In this document: in pieces, positions 29,492 through 38,199 of the stretch
How the letters are laid out: each line of letters opens with the position of its first letter
How positions within the stretch are numbered: the stretch's first letter is position 1
Assembly (NCBI GenBank): GCA_963817945.1
Contig: CAWFQH010000002.1
Span: 62,001-126,000, forward strand
Direction of reading: 5' to 3'
Length of the DNA: 64,000 nt
From: VRUE01 sp963817945
GTDB lineage: Bacteria > Actinomycetota > Thermoleophilia > Solirubrobacterales > 70-9
Made by a program: the position numbers and the translations under genes
The notes under the pieces: model-generated
Database searches by the model: none
What the model was told of the DNA's origin: nothing
Seen by the model: the letters and a program-made list of their open reading frames with translations, nothing else

Positions 29492-30208
29492 ATGCCCGAC
29501 CTTCTATCTAAGCCAGAGCGAGATCAGTTACAACGCGTAGAGGGAGAGATCGAGCGTTGGCAAACGGCGCTTCGAGAGGATCTCGCTACGAGTACTCAAG
29601 AGAGCGAGGCTGCCGACCACACCCTCGACTCCGCCTATATGGAGCGGTTCGTAGAAACGGCTCTGCGCCTGTCCTCGCAGCTCCACCGCGAGGTTCCTCC
29701 GGACATCGATCCCGAGGCTTTGGCCGAGATTCGGGGACACATCATCGAGGGGCTCCAAGCGTTGAATGCAATCGACGAGGAGCGACCCCTGGACAGCGTT
29801 GACGCTTTCCTCGTTCACGCCGAGGCGGTAAGGCACATCGTGCGCGATGCGCTGGACGGCCAGCCCGATGGAAATGAATCGAGCGCAAAGGACCTTCTAG
29901 AGGGCCTCGCCCAGCGGCTCCCTGGAGTTTCGAAGAGGCAGCTGGGCGATCTCATCGGTGTCGGGGAGAGGCAGGTCCAGCGCCTTGCTAAGGACGAGTC
30001 GCGAGTGCCCTCTGATCGTCTTCAGCTGGTGGCTCGCCTGGTTGCCCTGTTGTGGCGAGCTTGGACCCCAGCGGGAGTAGTGGCCTGGTTCTACAGGGGC
30101 CGAGCCGATTTGGGGGGCCGGTCGCCAATCGACGTGATCGGCGATCCAAACTATGAGCGAGCGTTGATGCTCGAAGCCCGCCGCGGTCGCGCCGAGCATG
30201 GATCGTGA
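29492..30208 (+). CDS. MbcA/ParS/Xre-type antitoxin with N-terminal extension
   Basis: 238 residues. The N-terminal 140 residues are helical and acidic and unlike the short classical antitoxins. The C-terminal 95 residues match the MbcA/ParS (DUF2384-type) fold: helix-turn-helix GVSKRQLGDLIGVGERQVQRLAKD, followed by LVALLWRAWTPAGVVAWFYRGRADLGGRSPIDVI. In known systems this part plugs the RES toxin active site and binds the operon promoter. It overlaps the toxin gene by 11 nt. The N-terminal part is of unknown role. Confidence 0.8.
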   Translation: MPDLLSKPERDQLQRVEGEIERWQTALREDLATSTQESEAADHTLDSAYMERFVETALRLSSQLHREVPPDIDPEALAEIRGHIIEGLQALNAIDEERPLDSVDAFLVHAEAVRHIVRDALDGQPDGNESSAKDLLEGLAQRLPGVSKRQLGDLIGVGERQVQRLAKDESRVPSDRLQLVARLVALLWRAWTPAGVVAWFYRGRADLGGRSPIDVIGDPNYERALMLEARRGRAEHGS

Positions 30209-30836
30209 GCGAAAGCCGCAGCTGACGCAGTTCGACGACGTCGCATTTCGCTACTCGAACTACGACACGCCTTTCTGGGTGAGACCGAACTCAGAGCCGG
30301 GTCGCTGGCACCGGGTCGGGGATGGCCCAACGCAGTACCTAAGCACGACGGTGGATGGTGCCTGGGCGGAGTTGATCCGCGCTGAGGGGCTTCGCTCCGA
30401 GCAGGAAGTCGCCTTGATTCGAATGCCAATGTGGGTCGCCGACGTGCACGTCCAGCAGGTCGTCGACTACGGCAGGTTCGAGAAGGCGGAGGCGGCAGGC
30501 TTCCCGGCGGAGGCTCTTGTGGACGATGACTATTCCCGCAGCCAAGAGGAGGGAAAACGACTTCGCGAGCTGGGCTTCCAAGGAGTTCTGGCACCCTCGG
30601 CTGCCCTCCCCAACACGCTGAATTTGACCATTTTCGGACCCCGAATCGCTTCGACTTGGCAAACACCACCTCTACTAGCTTCGTCGATACCGGCCACCGA
30701 AATCGCGGTCGGCTCGCCGCCGGAAGGAATCGTGGGAAATGTGCGACAAAGAGGAGAAAAGCATCCGAGCTACGACCAATTCGAGGCCGCTCTGCGGCCG
30801 CCTCGACGCCGACCTGGGTCGGCGGGACAGAGCTAA
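30198..30836 (+). CDS. RES-domain toxin
   Basis: 212 residues, start ATG 30198 inside the antitoxin 3' end. The RES fold is shown by VAFRYSNYDTPFWV (conserved Arg), GRWHRVGDGPTQYLSTTVDGAWAELIR (conserved Glu in WAE) and GVLAPSAALPNTLNLTIFGPRI (conserved Ser). RES toxins such as MbcT and ParT deplete NAD+ or ADP-ribosylate targets. The C-terminal 50 residues (ATEIAVGSPPEG ...) extend beyond the domain. It ends one base before the convergent HNH gene. Confidence 0.83.
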   Translation: MDRERKPQLTQFDDVAFRYSNYDTPFWVRPNSEPGRWHRVGDGPTQYLSTTVDGAWAELIRAEGLRSEQEVALIRMPMWVADVHVQQVVDYGRFEKAEAAGFPAEALVDDDYSRSQEEGKRLRELGFQGVLAPSAALPNTLNLTIFGPRIASTWQTPPLLASSIPATEIAVGSPPEGIVGNVRQRGEKHPSYDQFEAALRPPRRRPGSAGQS

Positions 30837-30837
30837 C

Positions 30838-31344
30838 TCAGGCGACCGCGGGTAAGTACTGCTGCCAGGCAGGAGGAATAGAAGGCGTTGCCACCTGGAT
30901 GAAGACGGTCGGCCCAGGAGGCGTCGGACGCTTGCGGGGGTGCATCTGGATCTCGCGCGGGAGCCGGTTGCCCTTGCGGCGGTTGCAGCTGGCGCAGGCG
31001 GCGACGATGTTCTCCCAGACGGATTTTCCTCCGCGGCTGCGGGGGATCACGTGGTCGACGGTAAGGCCGGACTTGCGCGAGCCGCAGTACTGGCAGGTCC
31101 AGGCGTCGCGGGCGAGGACGGCGCGGCGGGTGATGCGACGGCGGTGCGCCTCGCGCGGAACCCGCACGTAGTTGACGAGGCGGATCACGTCGGGTCGCTC
31201 CAGCGTCATCCGCTCGGAGTGGATCGCTCCCTCGCGACGCTCGAGCAGCTCAGCCTTTTCCTTGAGGAGGAGCACAGCAGCTCGTCTCAACGTGCAGACG
31301 TTGATGGGCTCATAGGTTGCGTTGAGAACCAAGACCCGTGCCAT
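30838..31344 (-). CDS. HNH endonuclease family protein
   Basis: 168 residues. An N-terminal LVLNATYEPINVCTLRRAAVLLLKEKAELL segment precedes the HNH core, with CQYC, LTVDHVIPRSRGGKSVWENIVAACASCNRRKGNR providing the zinc cysteines, the DH metal site and the Asn. This type (5-methylcytosine-restriction-like McrA/HNH_5 family) is common and usually chromosomal in actinobacteria; its biological target is unknown. It is convergent with the RES toxin (1-nt gap) and upstream of pheA. Confidence 0.88.
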   Translation of the reverse strand: MARVLVLNATYEPINVCTLRRAAVLLLKEKAELLERREGAIHSERMTLERPDVIRLVNYVRVPREAHRRRITRRAVLARDAWTCQYCGSRKSGLTVDHVIPRSRGGKSVWENIVAACASCNRRKGNRLPREIQMHPRKRPTPPGPTVFIQVATPSIPPAWQQYLPAVA

Positions 31345-31393
31345 GCTGCTCGGGAATTCTACGCACGCTTAGAGATGGGGGCAGCCCGCAGCC

Positions 31394-31411
31394 CCTACCC
31401 GATGGGGTAGG
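31394..31411 (-). terminator. Hairpin at the pheA stop codon
   Basis: CCTACCC (31411-31405 on the minus strand) pairs with GGGTAGG (31400-31394), loop CATC. The pheA stop TAG (31397-31395) is part of the second arm, and the last pheA codons (SYPIG) form the hairpin. No U run is obvious. Confidence 0.45.
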
Positions 31412-32228
31412 ACCCGAGGATGCGCACCGACTCGGCTTTCTCGCGCAGAGAGGCAACTGCCTCCTCAACGTTTGGCTCGTCCAACCCGCCTTCGAGATCG
31501 CAAAAGAACATGTAGCGGCCGAGGCCTCGCCGCAGCGGCCGCGACTCGATCCGACTCAGGTTGATCTCGCGGTCGGAGAACTCGAGCAGCGCCTCGACCA
31601 GGGCGCCGGGGTGGTCGGCGCCGAGCTCGGAGAAGACGAGTGAGGTGCGCCAGCTCCCCTTGCCTTCCGGCTCGGTCCCGGCGGGGGCGATCCAGACGAA
31701 GCGGGTGACGTTATCGGGCTCATCCTCGATCCCTGCCTCCAGGACGACGCAACCGTAGAGCTCGGCCGCGGCCCGTGCCCCGATCGCCGCCCACGGTCGC
31801 ACCGCCTCGCCGACCATCCGCACCGCCTCCGCAGTGCTGCTGACGCTGCGCCGTTCCACGCCGCGCAGGCGCTCGCGCAGGAAGCGTGCGCACTGGGCGA
31901 GCGGTTGGGGGTGGGAAAGGACGGCACTGACGTCCTCGAGCGCCACACCGTCGCGGGCGAGCAGGTGGGCGTGGACCTGAAAGTCGTGCTCTCCGACGAT
32001 CGTCACCGCCTCGGTCTCGAAGGCGAGCGTGTCGAGCGTGCTCCGCACCGAACCCTCGATCGAGTTCTCGAAAGGGACGAAGGCACGCTCGGCTTCGCCC
32101 CGCTCGACGGCGAGGATGGCGTCGTGGACGGTCGGCGTCCGCAGCGGCTCGACCGCGGTTTGTCGCACGGCCTCACCCAGGGCATCCTCGGTGAAGGTGC
32201 CGGCAGGCCCGAGGTAGGCGACCCTCAT
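31395..32228 (-). CDS. pheA: Prephenate dehydratase
   Basis: 277 residues. It converts prephenate to phenylpyruvate in phenylalanine synthesis. The catalytic domain has VAYLGPAGTFTEDAL, ERAFVPFENSIEGSVRSTLD (with the ENS motif) and the TRF motif in DEPDNVTRFVWIA. The ACT domain follows: SLVFSELGADHPGALVEALLEFSDREINLSRIESRPLRRGLGRYMFFCDLEG, with GALV and ESRP for phenylalanine feedback. Its ATG overlaps the stop of the membrane-protein gene upstream by 4 nt. Confidence 0.95.
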   Translation of the reverse strand: MRVAYLGPAGTFTEDALGEAVRQTAVEPLRTPTVHDAILAVERGEAERAFVPFENSIEGSVRSTLDTLAFETEAVTIVGEHDFQVHAHLLARDGVALEDVSAVLSHPQPLAQCARFLRERLRGVERRSVSSTAEAVRMVGEAVRPWAAIGARAAAELYGCVVLEAGIEDEPDNVTRFVWIAPAGTEPEGKGSWRTSLVFSELGADHPGALVEALLEFSDREINLSRIESRPLRRGLGRYMFFCDLEGGLDEPNVEEAVASLREKAESVRILGSYPIG

Positions 32229-33265
32229 TCGAAAACGACGGAGTAAGTGGCCTCGTTGTTTTCGGAGACCTGCTCGCCGGGGACCGGCTCGGCCACCACT
32301 TCGATCGTCACTTCGCCTTTCGGCGATGGCGTCAGCGGGATCGTCACCGTTTCGGACGCGCCGGCTTCGATCGTCGGGATCTCGCCTTGGAGCGTGCCGC
32401 CGCCGCTGACGCTGACCGAAACCGTGACCCCATTCTCGGTCGATTCGCCCTGGTTCTGCACTTCCACTTCGACTTCAGGAGCTCCTTCGGTGATCACCGA
32501 GACGCTGGATTCCGGCGACAGGTCGGTGCCGTTGATGCTGGTGCCGATCAGCCCCAGCCCGTGTACGCCGGAGACGTCGGCGCTGGTGGCGCCGCTGACC
32601 GAGCCGAGGGCCGTGGCGACCTCTTCCTCGTCGAGCCATTTGGTCCCGTCCGGGACGAAGACGCTCTCCGGCACGTCCTCGCCTTCGATCCCATTGTCGG
32701 CGAGGGCGCCGTCGATCTCCGGGCGTGCCACGGAGGCGTAGAGAACGTCGCTGGCCATCAGCTTCTGGATCTGTTTGGCAATACCAGCGGTGGCTTTCTC
32801 GGCACCGACGTCGCCCAGGGCGGTGCTCATCTTTTCCGCGATCCCGGCCATCGCGCTCGCGCGCAACGCGTAGACGAGCTCCAGCGCAGTCTGCGCGTTG
32901 CTCATGTCTCCCGGAGCGTCGAGGCCGTCGATACGCGACACGTAGTTGTCCATTGCGCTGCGGTCGGCGTTGACCTCGGCCACGAACTCGGTCACCGAGA
33001 GACTGCCCGGATCGGAGAGCTTGGCGAAGAAGCTTTCGCTGGTCTGTTTGGTCTCGTCGACGATCTGGGTGACGTCACCCGCGTAGTCCTTCAGGGCCCG
33101 GTCCTTGCGGGCGTCGAGGCAGCCACGCACGCCGAGCACGATCAGGATCAGCACCAGCAGCCCGGCGCCGAGAGCGAGCGCCCGGCGCAGCAGGATCTGC
33201 TGCCTCTCGGGGCGGCGCGGAGGCCGCGCCCTGCGGGCCGGCCGGGATGCGTGCGAATCCTCCAC
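32225..33265 (-). CDS. Single-pass membrane protein with a C-terminal CARDB-like domain
   Basis: 346 residues. A basic cytosolic N-terminus (ARRARPPRRPERQQ) is followed by one membrane segment (ALALGAGLLVLILIVLGVRGCL). A helical extracytoplasmic domain (residues 50-190, DYAGDVTQIVDETKQTSESFF...) comes next. The last 110 residues form a beta-sandwich like CARDB/DUF11 (VEVEVQNQGESTENGVTVSVSVSGGGTLQGEIPTIEAGASETVTIPLTP). I see no catalytic motif. It is coupled to pheA by a 4-nt overlap and divergent from a kinase gene 155 nt away. Confidence 0.7.
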   Translation of the reverse strand: MEDSHASRPARRARPPRRPERQQILLRRALALGAGLLVLILIVLGVRGCLDARKDRALKDYAGDVTQIVDETKQTSESFFAKLSDPGSLSVTEFVAEVNADRSAMDNYVSRIDGLDAPGDMSNAQTALELVYALRASAMAGIAEKMSTALGDVGAEKATAGIAKQIQKLMASDVLYASVARPEIDGALADNGIEGEDVPESVFVPDGTKWLDEEEVATALGSVSGATSADVSGVHGLGLIGTSINGTDLSPESSVSVITEGAPEVEVEVQNQGESTENGVTVSVSVSGGGTLQGEIPTIEAGASETVTIPLTPSPKGEVTIEVVAEPVPGEQVSENNEATYSVVFE

Positions 33266-33419
33266 CTAGAGCTCTCCAGGGCTGGTTGGCTGGGCGGAGA
33301 GTATGCACGGCGGACAGGTCGCCGCCGCGAGACCCGCCGCAAACGGTGCGGTTTTTGCACTTTGGCAGAGCTGACCCCGGCGCAGGAGAGCGGATTTCGA
33401 CGACGAAGTCGGAAAGGCA

Positions 33420-34337
33420 TTGGTCGGCTCCCTCGTCCTCAACCGCTTTCTGATCGAGCGCCGAATCGGCAGCGGCGGGTTCGGGGTGGTCTACGAGGCC
33501 TGGGACGGGCGCCTGGAGCGCTCTGTCGCCGTCAAGGCGATCGAGTCAGGCGGCGACGCACGTCGACGGGTCATGCGCGAGGCGCAGGCTGCGGCCCGCC
33601 TCAACCATCCCGGCATCGTCACGCTCTACGAGATGGGCGAGGAGGACGGCAACGCCCTGCTCGTCACCGAGCTGGTCGAGGGTGACACGCTCGCCCAGCT
33701 GAGCCGCGCCGGCACGCTCAGCGACCGCGAGGTCGCAGAGATCGGCGCCGATCTCTGCGAGGCGCTCGACCACGCTCACGCCCGCGGCGTCGTCCACCGT
33801 GACGTCAAGCCCCAGAACGTCCTCGTCGGCGGCGAGGACGAGCCGCGCGCCAAGCTGATGGACTTTGGCGTCGCCCGCCTTGCCGACGCCGCCGCGCTCA
33901 CCGCCCCCGGCGACGTCGTCGGCACCCTTGCCTACATGTCGCCGGAGCAAGCCGAGGGCGACGCCGCGGGGCCCGCGGCGGACGTCTACTCGCTGGCGCT
34001 TGTCCTCTACGAGTGCTGGAGTGGTGAGAATCCCAACCGGCGCACGACTCCCGCCGCCACCGCCCGCGCGATCGGCAACCGCCCCCGCCCGCTGCGGCGC
34101 CTGCGGCCCGATCTGCCGCGCGAGCTGAGCGACACGATCGACGGCTGCCTGGCGCGCCGCCCTGCGCTGCGGCCCAGCCTGGAGGAACTCGGGACAGCGA
34201 TCGAGGACTCGCTCGACCTGCTCGCGGATCAGCCGTCGAGCCCTGCGCCGGCCCTCGGCCTGCGCGTCGGCGTCGCAACCGCCGCGGCCCTGCTTGGGGC
34301 GTGGCTCGCCGTCGGCCACGGCGCGCTGATTCCGTAG
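33420..34337 (+). CDS. Serine/threonine protein kinase with one C-terminal membrane segment
   Basis: 305 residues from TTG 33420 (GGAAAGG just upstream). It has a complete Hanks-type kinase: P-loop IGSGGFGVVYEAWD, lysine in VAVKAIE, catalytic loop GVVHRDVKPQNVL, DFG in KLMDFGVARL, activation segment GTLAYMSPEQAEG. The kinase ends near residue 265 and is followed by LGLRVGVATAAALLGAWLAVG, a membrane anchor with almost no outside domain. It precedes fhaA, so it may act with the FHA proteins and PP2C downstream. It is unlike PknB in lacking PASTA domains. Confidence 0.92.
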   Translation: MVGSLVLNRFLIERRIGSGGFGVVYEAWDGRLERSVAVKAIESGGDARRRVMREAQAAARLNHPGIVTLYEMGEEDGNALLVTELVEGDTLAQLSRAGTLSDREVAEIGADLCEALDHAHARGVVHRDVKPQNVLVGGEDEPRAKLMDFGVARLADAAALTAPGDVVGTLAYMSPEQAEGDAAGPAADVYSLALVLYECWSGENPNRRTTPAATARAIGNRPRPLRRLRPDLPRELSDTIDGCLARRPALRPSLEELGTAIEDSLDLLADQPSSPAPALGLRVGVATAAALLGAWLAVGHGALIP

Positions 34338-34366
34338 ATCCGATGCCAGCCATCTAGGATTTCCCG

Positions 34367-35134
34367 ATCAGCGTCCTGCGCAACCTCGAGAGTCGGATCG
34401 AAGGCCTTGTCGAGGGCGTCTTCAGCCGTGCCTTCAGCTCCGAGGTGCAGCCGGTCGAGCTGGCTCGCAAGCTGGCCAAGGAGATGGACGCGCACAAGAC
34501 CGCCGGGGTCGCCCGCGTCTATGTGCCCAACGAGTACACGGTCTACCTGTCCGGCCGCGACCGCACGCGCCTCGAAGGCTACGAGCGCTCGCTCGAGCAG
34601 GAGCTGTCCGGCTATTTGCTGGAGCACGCGCGTCGTCGCAACTACGACCTCCTGACCCGGCCGTCAGTCTCCTTCGAGACCGACGAGCGGCTGCGGCTGG
34701 GTGAGTTCGGAATCCAGACGCGCTTGGTCAAGCCACCGGCTCATGAGGGCGACGGCCCGAGCCAGGGCGAGGAGGGCCACACGATGGTGTACTCGGCCGT
34801 CCGCGACGCCTCGCCGGCCCCCGAGGCACCGTCCAGTCGCGCCGAGGTTGCGACCCGCGCGGTGGTCTCCCTTGACGACCGCCGCTATGTGCTGGAGGGC
34901 CCGCGGGCGACCATCGGCCGCGCCAAGGACGCCGACTGCGTGCTGCGCGATCCCAACGTCTCCCGCCATCACGCCGAGCTGCGCCGCTCCTCCGGAGGCG
35001 ACTGGACCATCTCCGATCTCGGCTCGACCAACGGGGTCAAGGTCAACGACCGCCGCGTCGGCTCGGCACGGCTCAGCGCCGGCGACGTCGTCACCCTCGG
35101 CACCACGACGTTCCGCTTCGACGTCGAGCAGTGA
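34367..35134 (+). CDS. fhaA: FhaA-like protein: DUF3662 plus FHA domain
   Basis: About 255 residues. The conserved FhaA N-terminal domain (DUF3662) begins at SVLRNLESRIEGLVEGVFSRAFSSEVQPVELARKLAKEMD, and the frame is closed by a TAG at 34355-34357. The only possible starts matching it are ATC 34367 or CTG 34376. The first standard start, GTG 34445, cuts the domain. The C-terminal FHA domain (ATIGRAKDADCVLRDPNVSRHHAELRR, LGSTNGVKVN) binds phosphothreonine. In mycobacteria FhaA partners PknB targets such as the MviN pseudokinase. Confidence 0.88.
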   Translation: MSVLRNLESRIEGLVEGVFSRAFSSEVQPVELARKLAKEMDAHKTAGVARVYVPNEYTVYLSGRDRTRLEGYERSLEQELSGYLLEHARRRNYDLLTRPSVSFETDERLRLGEFGIQTRLVKPPAHEGDGPSQGEEGHTMVYSAVRDASPAPEAPSSRAEVATRAVVSLDDRRYVLEGPRATIGRAKDADCVLRDPNVSRHHAELRRSSGGDWTISDLGSTNGVKVNDRRVGSARLSAGDVVTLGTTTFRFDVEQ

Positions 35135-35190
35135 GAGTCTTCTGAGGACGCAGTATGGCGGCGATCTGGACCCGTCATTAGGGTGCTGAC

Positions 35191-35661
35191 GTGGACTATG
35201 ACCCGATCTCCGTAGCCCTCAAGTTCGGCTTCCTCGCCGTCCTCTATCTCTTCCTGCTCTGGATCGCCCGCAGCGCCCTCAAGGACCTGCGTGGCACGGT
35301 CGCCCCGGCTCCGGACGCGACCGGCTTCCATCCGGCACCGTCCTTCGGCGAAGCCGCACCCGGCGTTGACGCCTGGCTGGTGGTCCTGCGCGGCGGGGGC
35401 CTGCGCGACGGCGAGCGCTTCGACCTGATCGGCGGTCTCTCGATCGGCCGCTCGGGCGAGGCTGACCTGCGGATAGACGACCGCTATGCCTCCGGCCTGC
35501 ACGCGAGGATCTTCTCTCGTGACGGGCGCACTTACGTCGAAGACATGAGCTCCACCAACGGCACCCTTCTCAACGACGCGACGCTGCACGGCGAGGCCGA
35601 GCTGATCGACGGCGACGTGGTCAGGATCGGCGACACCGAGTTCAGGTTCGAGGGGGGCTAG
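35191..35661 (+). CDS. fhaB: FhaB-like membrane-anchored FHA protein
   Basis: 156 residues from GTG 35191. The N-terminal membrane segment (VALKFGFLAVLYLFLLWIARSAL) is characteristic of FhaB/FipA. A linker leads to the FHA domain, with LSIGRSGEADLRIDDRYASGLHARIF and DMSSTNGTLLND. It couples PknB phosphorylation to division and elongation machinery in mycobacteria. It sits 6 nt upstream of the PP2C gene in the standard order. Confidence 0.92.
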   Translation: MDYDPISVALKFGFLAVLYLFLLWIARSALKDLRGTVAPAPDATGFHPAPSFGEAAPGVDAWLVVLRGGGLRDGERFDLIGGLSIGRSGEADLRIDDRYASGLHARIFSRDGRTYVEDMSSTNGTLLNDATLHGEAELIDGDVVRIGDTEFRFEGG

Positions 35662-35667
35662 CACTAA

Positions 35668-36849
35668 ATGCTGCGCGTCGAGGACCAAGCCTTCCGCACC
35701 GACACCGGTCGGCAGCGGAGCGAGAACGAGGACTCGCTCTTCGTGCGGGCGCCGATCTTCGTCGTCGCCGACGGGATGGGCGGCGCTCAGGCCGGCGAGG
35801 TCGCCTCGAAGGCGGCGGCCGAGGCGTTCGACCGGGACCTGCCCGAGGCGCCACCGGAGCGCGTACTGCGCGAGACGATCGAAGCCGCCAACCGCGAGAT
35901 TCACGAGCTGGCCCGCTCCGATCCCTCGCGGGCGGGCATGGGGACGACGATCACCGCCGCGATCGTCAACGCGCAAAGCGAAGAGGTGGGGGTAGGCCAT
36001 GTCGGCGACAGCCGCGCCTACCGATTACGCGCCGGCCGACTCGAGCAGCTCACCCGCGACCACTCGCTGGTCGAGGAGATGCGGCGCAAGGGGCAGATCA
36101 CCGACGCGCAGGCGGTCGACCACCCGCAGCGCTCGATCATCACCCGCGCCCTCGGCCCCGAGCCCGAGGTCGACGTCGACGTGCAGACCGTCCCCGCAGC
36201 TCCCGGCGACGTTTTCCTGCTCTGCTCCGACGGCCTGACGACGATGGTCGACGAGGACCGGATCGCCGCCGTTCTCGCGGAGGCGGGCTCGATGCGCGAG
36301 GCCGTCCGCACCCTGGTCGACGAGGCCAACCGCGCGGGCGGGCGCGACAACATCACCGCGCTCGCCTTCCGCCTCGAGGACTCGGCAGCGCCACTGCGCG
36401 ACGCCGCCGGCGACGCGACCCTGGTCGGGGCCGCTGCCGAGGAGGCTGGTTTGACCACGACCGAGGTGCGGCGTCGGGCCGCGGCCGCGGCGGCGCAGGA
36501 GCGCCGCGAGAAGCTGGCGGCGAAGCCGCCGCGCCGGCGCCTGCGGACGGTGGCGAAGGCCGTCGCCGTCCTCGCCGTCCTCGCAGCGCTGATCACTGGC
36601 GCCTGGTACGGCAATCGCCAGGTTTGGTTCCTCGGCACCGACGACGGCGGTCGCGTCGCCCTCTACCGCGGGCTTCCCTACGAGCTACCGCTCGGGATCG
36701 AGCTCTACGACGAGCGCTACGCGAGCCCGATCCAGACCGAGGCGCTGCCGGCACGCCGTCGCGAAGCGGTCTCGGACCACGATCTCCGATCCCGCTCCGA
36801 CGCGGTCTCGCTGATCGAAGACATCGAACGCGCCCAGGGGGTTCATTGA
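35668..36849 (+). CDS. pstP: PP2C-type Ser/Thr protein phosphatase
   Basis: 393 residues. The phosphatase domain (residues 1-235) has the metal motifs RQRSENEDSLFV, VVADGMGGAQAGE, VGHVGDSRAYRL, LLCSDGLTTMV and AGGRDNITALAF. A cytosolic linker is followed by one membrane segment (VAKAVAVLAVLAALITGAWYGN) and a small extracytoplasmic domain, matching mycobacterial PstP. It counteracts the kinases in this cluster. Its stop overlaps the rodA TTG start (TTGA). Confidence 0.93.
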   Translation: MLRVEDQAFRTDTGRQRSENEDSLFVRAPIFVVADGMGGAQAGEVASKAAAEAFDRDLPEAPPERVLRETIEAANREIHELARSDPSRAGMGTTITAAIVNAQSEEVGVGHVGDSRAYRLRAGRLEQLTRDHSLVEEMRRKGQITDAQAVDHPQRSIITRALGPEPEVDVDVQTVPAAPGDVFLLCSDGLTTMVDEDRIAAVLAEAGSMREAVRTLVDEANRAGGRDNITALAFRLEDSAAPLRDAAGDATLVGAAAEEAGLTTTEVRRRAAAAAAQERREKLAAKPPRRRLRTVAKAVAVLAVLAALITGAWYGNRQVWFLGTDDGGRVALYRGLPYELPLGIELYDERYASPIQTEALPARRREAVSDHDLRSRSDAVSLIEDIERAQGVH

Positions 36850-38180
36850 CGAGCGCCCGCAATCGCGAGCTGGTCGCCCTGGTCCCGGTCGCCTTGTTGA
36901 TCAGCGCCGGGTTCGCCGCGGTCTTCGCCCAGGAGGGGGGTCGGGAGGACAACCTCAGCCTCATCTACGGCGCCTATTTCCTCGCCGTCTGCCTCGCCAC
37001 CCACATCTACCTGCGTCTGCGCTTGCCCAACGCCGATCCCTACCTCTTCCCGCTGGTTGCGCTGCTGACCTCGTTCGGGCTGGTGATGGTCTACCGGATC
37101 GACCCCGCCCTGGCTCGCGACCAGGCCAACTGGTTCGTGCTCGGGCTGCTGCTCTTCGCGCTGACGATCCATTTCCTGCGCGACTACGACGTGCTCGAGC
37201 GCTACCGCTACACGATCGCCGGCATCGGCCTGCTGCTGCTGCTGGCGCCTCGACTGCCGGGCATCGGTCAGCAGGTGAACGGCGCCTACCTCGGCGTCAA
37301 GCTCGGCCCGCTCGCGTTCCAGCCGGCCGAGTTCTCGAAGATCTGCATCGTCGTCTTCCTCGCCAGCTACCTGCGCGAGCACCGCGAGGTGCTGATCGTC
37401 GGCGCGCGGCGGGTGCTCGGCGTGACCCTGCCGCCGCTCAAGCACCTCGGGCCGCTGCTGGTCGTCTGGGGCGCCTCGATGTTCATGCTCGTCTTCATCC
37501 GTGACCTCGGCAGCTCGTTGATGTTCTTCGCTGCCTTCCTTGCCCTGCTCTACGTCGCCACCGGCCGCTTCTCCTTCGTTGCGATCGGGATGGGGATGTT
37601 CCTGCTCGGCTCCTGGTTCTTCGCCTCGACGGTGCCACACGTGCACGACCGGATCACGGTCTGGCTCGACCCCTACTCCGACCCGACCGAAAGCGGCTAC
37701 CAGATCCTGCAATCGATCTTCGCCCAGGCCGACGGCGGCCTCTTTGGCCGGGGCTTCGGGCAGTCGTTGATCACGATTCCCGGCAGCGACGACGCCCTGC
37801 TGCCGGCGGCGCAGACCGACACGATCTACTCGCTGATCGTCAACGAGGTCGGTCTCTTCGGCGCCTGCGGCTTGATCCTCGCCTACCTGCTCTTCGCGGC
37901 GCGCGGCCTAAAGATCGCCCTGCTCGCCGACGACGGCTTCTCGAAGCTGCTGGCCACCGGCCTGACCGCGGTCTTCGCGATCCAGGCCTTCGTGATCATT
38001 GGCGGCGTCACCAGGGTGATCCCGCTTACCGGTGTCACCCTTCCCTTCATCAGCTACGGCGGCAGCTCGATCGTCGCCAACTTCGTCCTGCTGGCGCTGC
38101 TGCTGCTGATCTCCGACCGAGCGCGGCGTGAGGCGGCCGCCTCCGCCCGCGGCGCCCCCTTTGCGATGGAGCCAGTGTGA
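36846..38180 (+). CDS. rodA: SEDS peptidoglycan polymerase (RodA/FtsW family)
   Basis: About 444 residues from TTG 36846, overlapping the pstP stop. The polytopic membrane protein has the SEDS signature LGPLAFQPAEFSKICIV, the catalytic-loop region around WLDPYSDPTESGYQILQS, GGLFGRGFGQSL and TGVTLPFISYGGSSIVANF near the C-terminus. It polymerises lipid II glycan strands with the class B PBP coded 19 nt downstream. In this conserved actinobacterial cluster the gene is usually named rodA. Confidence 0.94.
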   Translation: MTSARNRELVALVPVALLISAGFAAVFAQEGGREDNLSLIYGAYFLAVCLATHIYLRLRLPNADPYLFPLVALLTSFGLVMVYRIDPALARDQANWFVLGLLLFALTIHFLRDYDVLERYRYTIAGIGLLLLLAPRLPGIGQQVNGAYLGVKLGPLAFQPAEFSKICIVVFLASYLREHREVLIVGARRVLGVTLPPLKHLGPLLVVWGASMFMLVFIRDLGSSLMFFAAFLALLYVATGRFSFVAIGMGMFLLGSWFFASTVPHVHDRITVWLDPYSDPTESGYQILQSIFAQADGGLFGRGFGQSLITIPGSDDALLPAAQTDTIYSLIVNEVGLFGACGLILAYLLFAARGLKIALLADDGFSKLLATGLTAVFAIQAFVIIGGVTRVIPLTGVTLPFISYGGSSIVANFVLLALLLLISDRARREAAASARGAPFAMEPV

Positions 38181-38199
38181 CTCACCTGGAGGGTCACCG

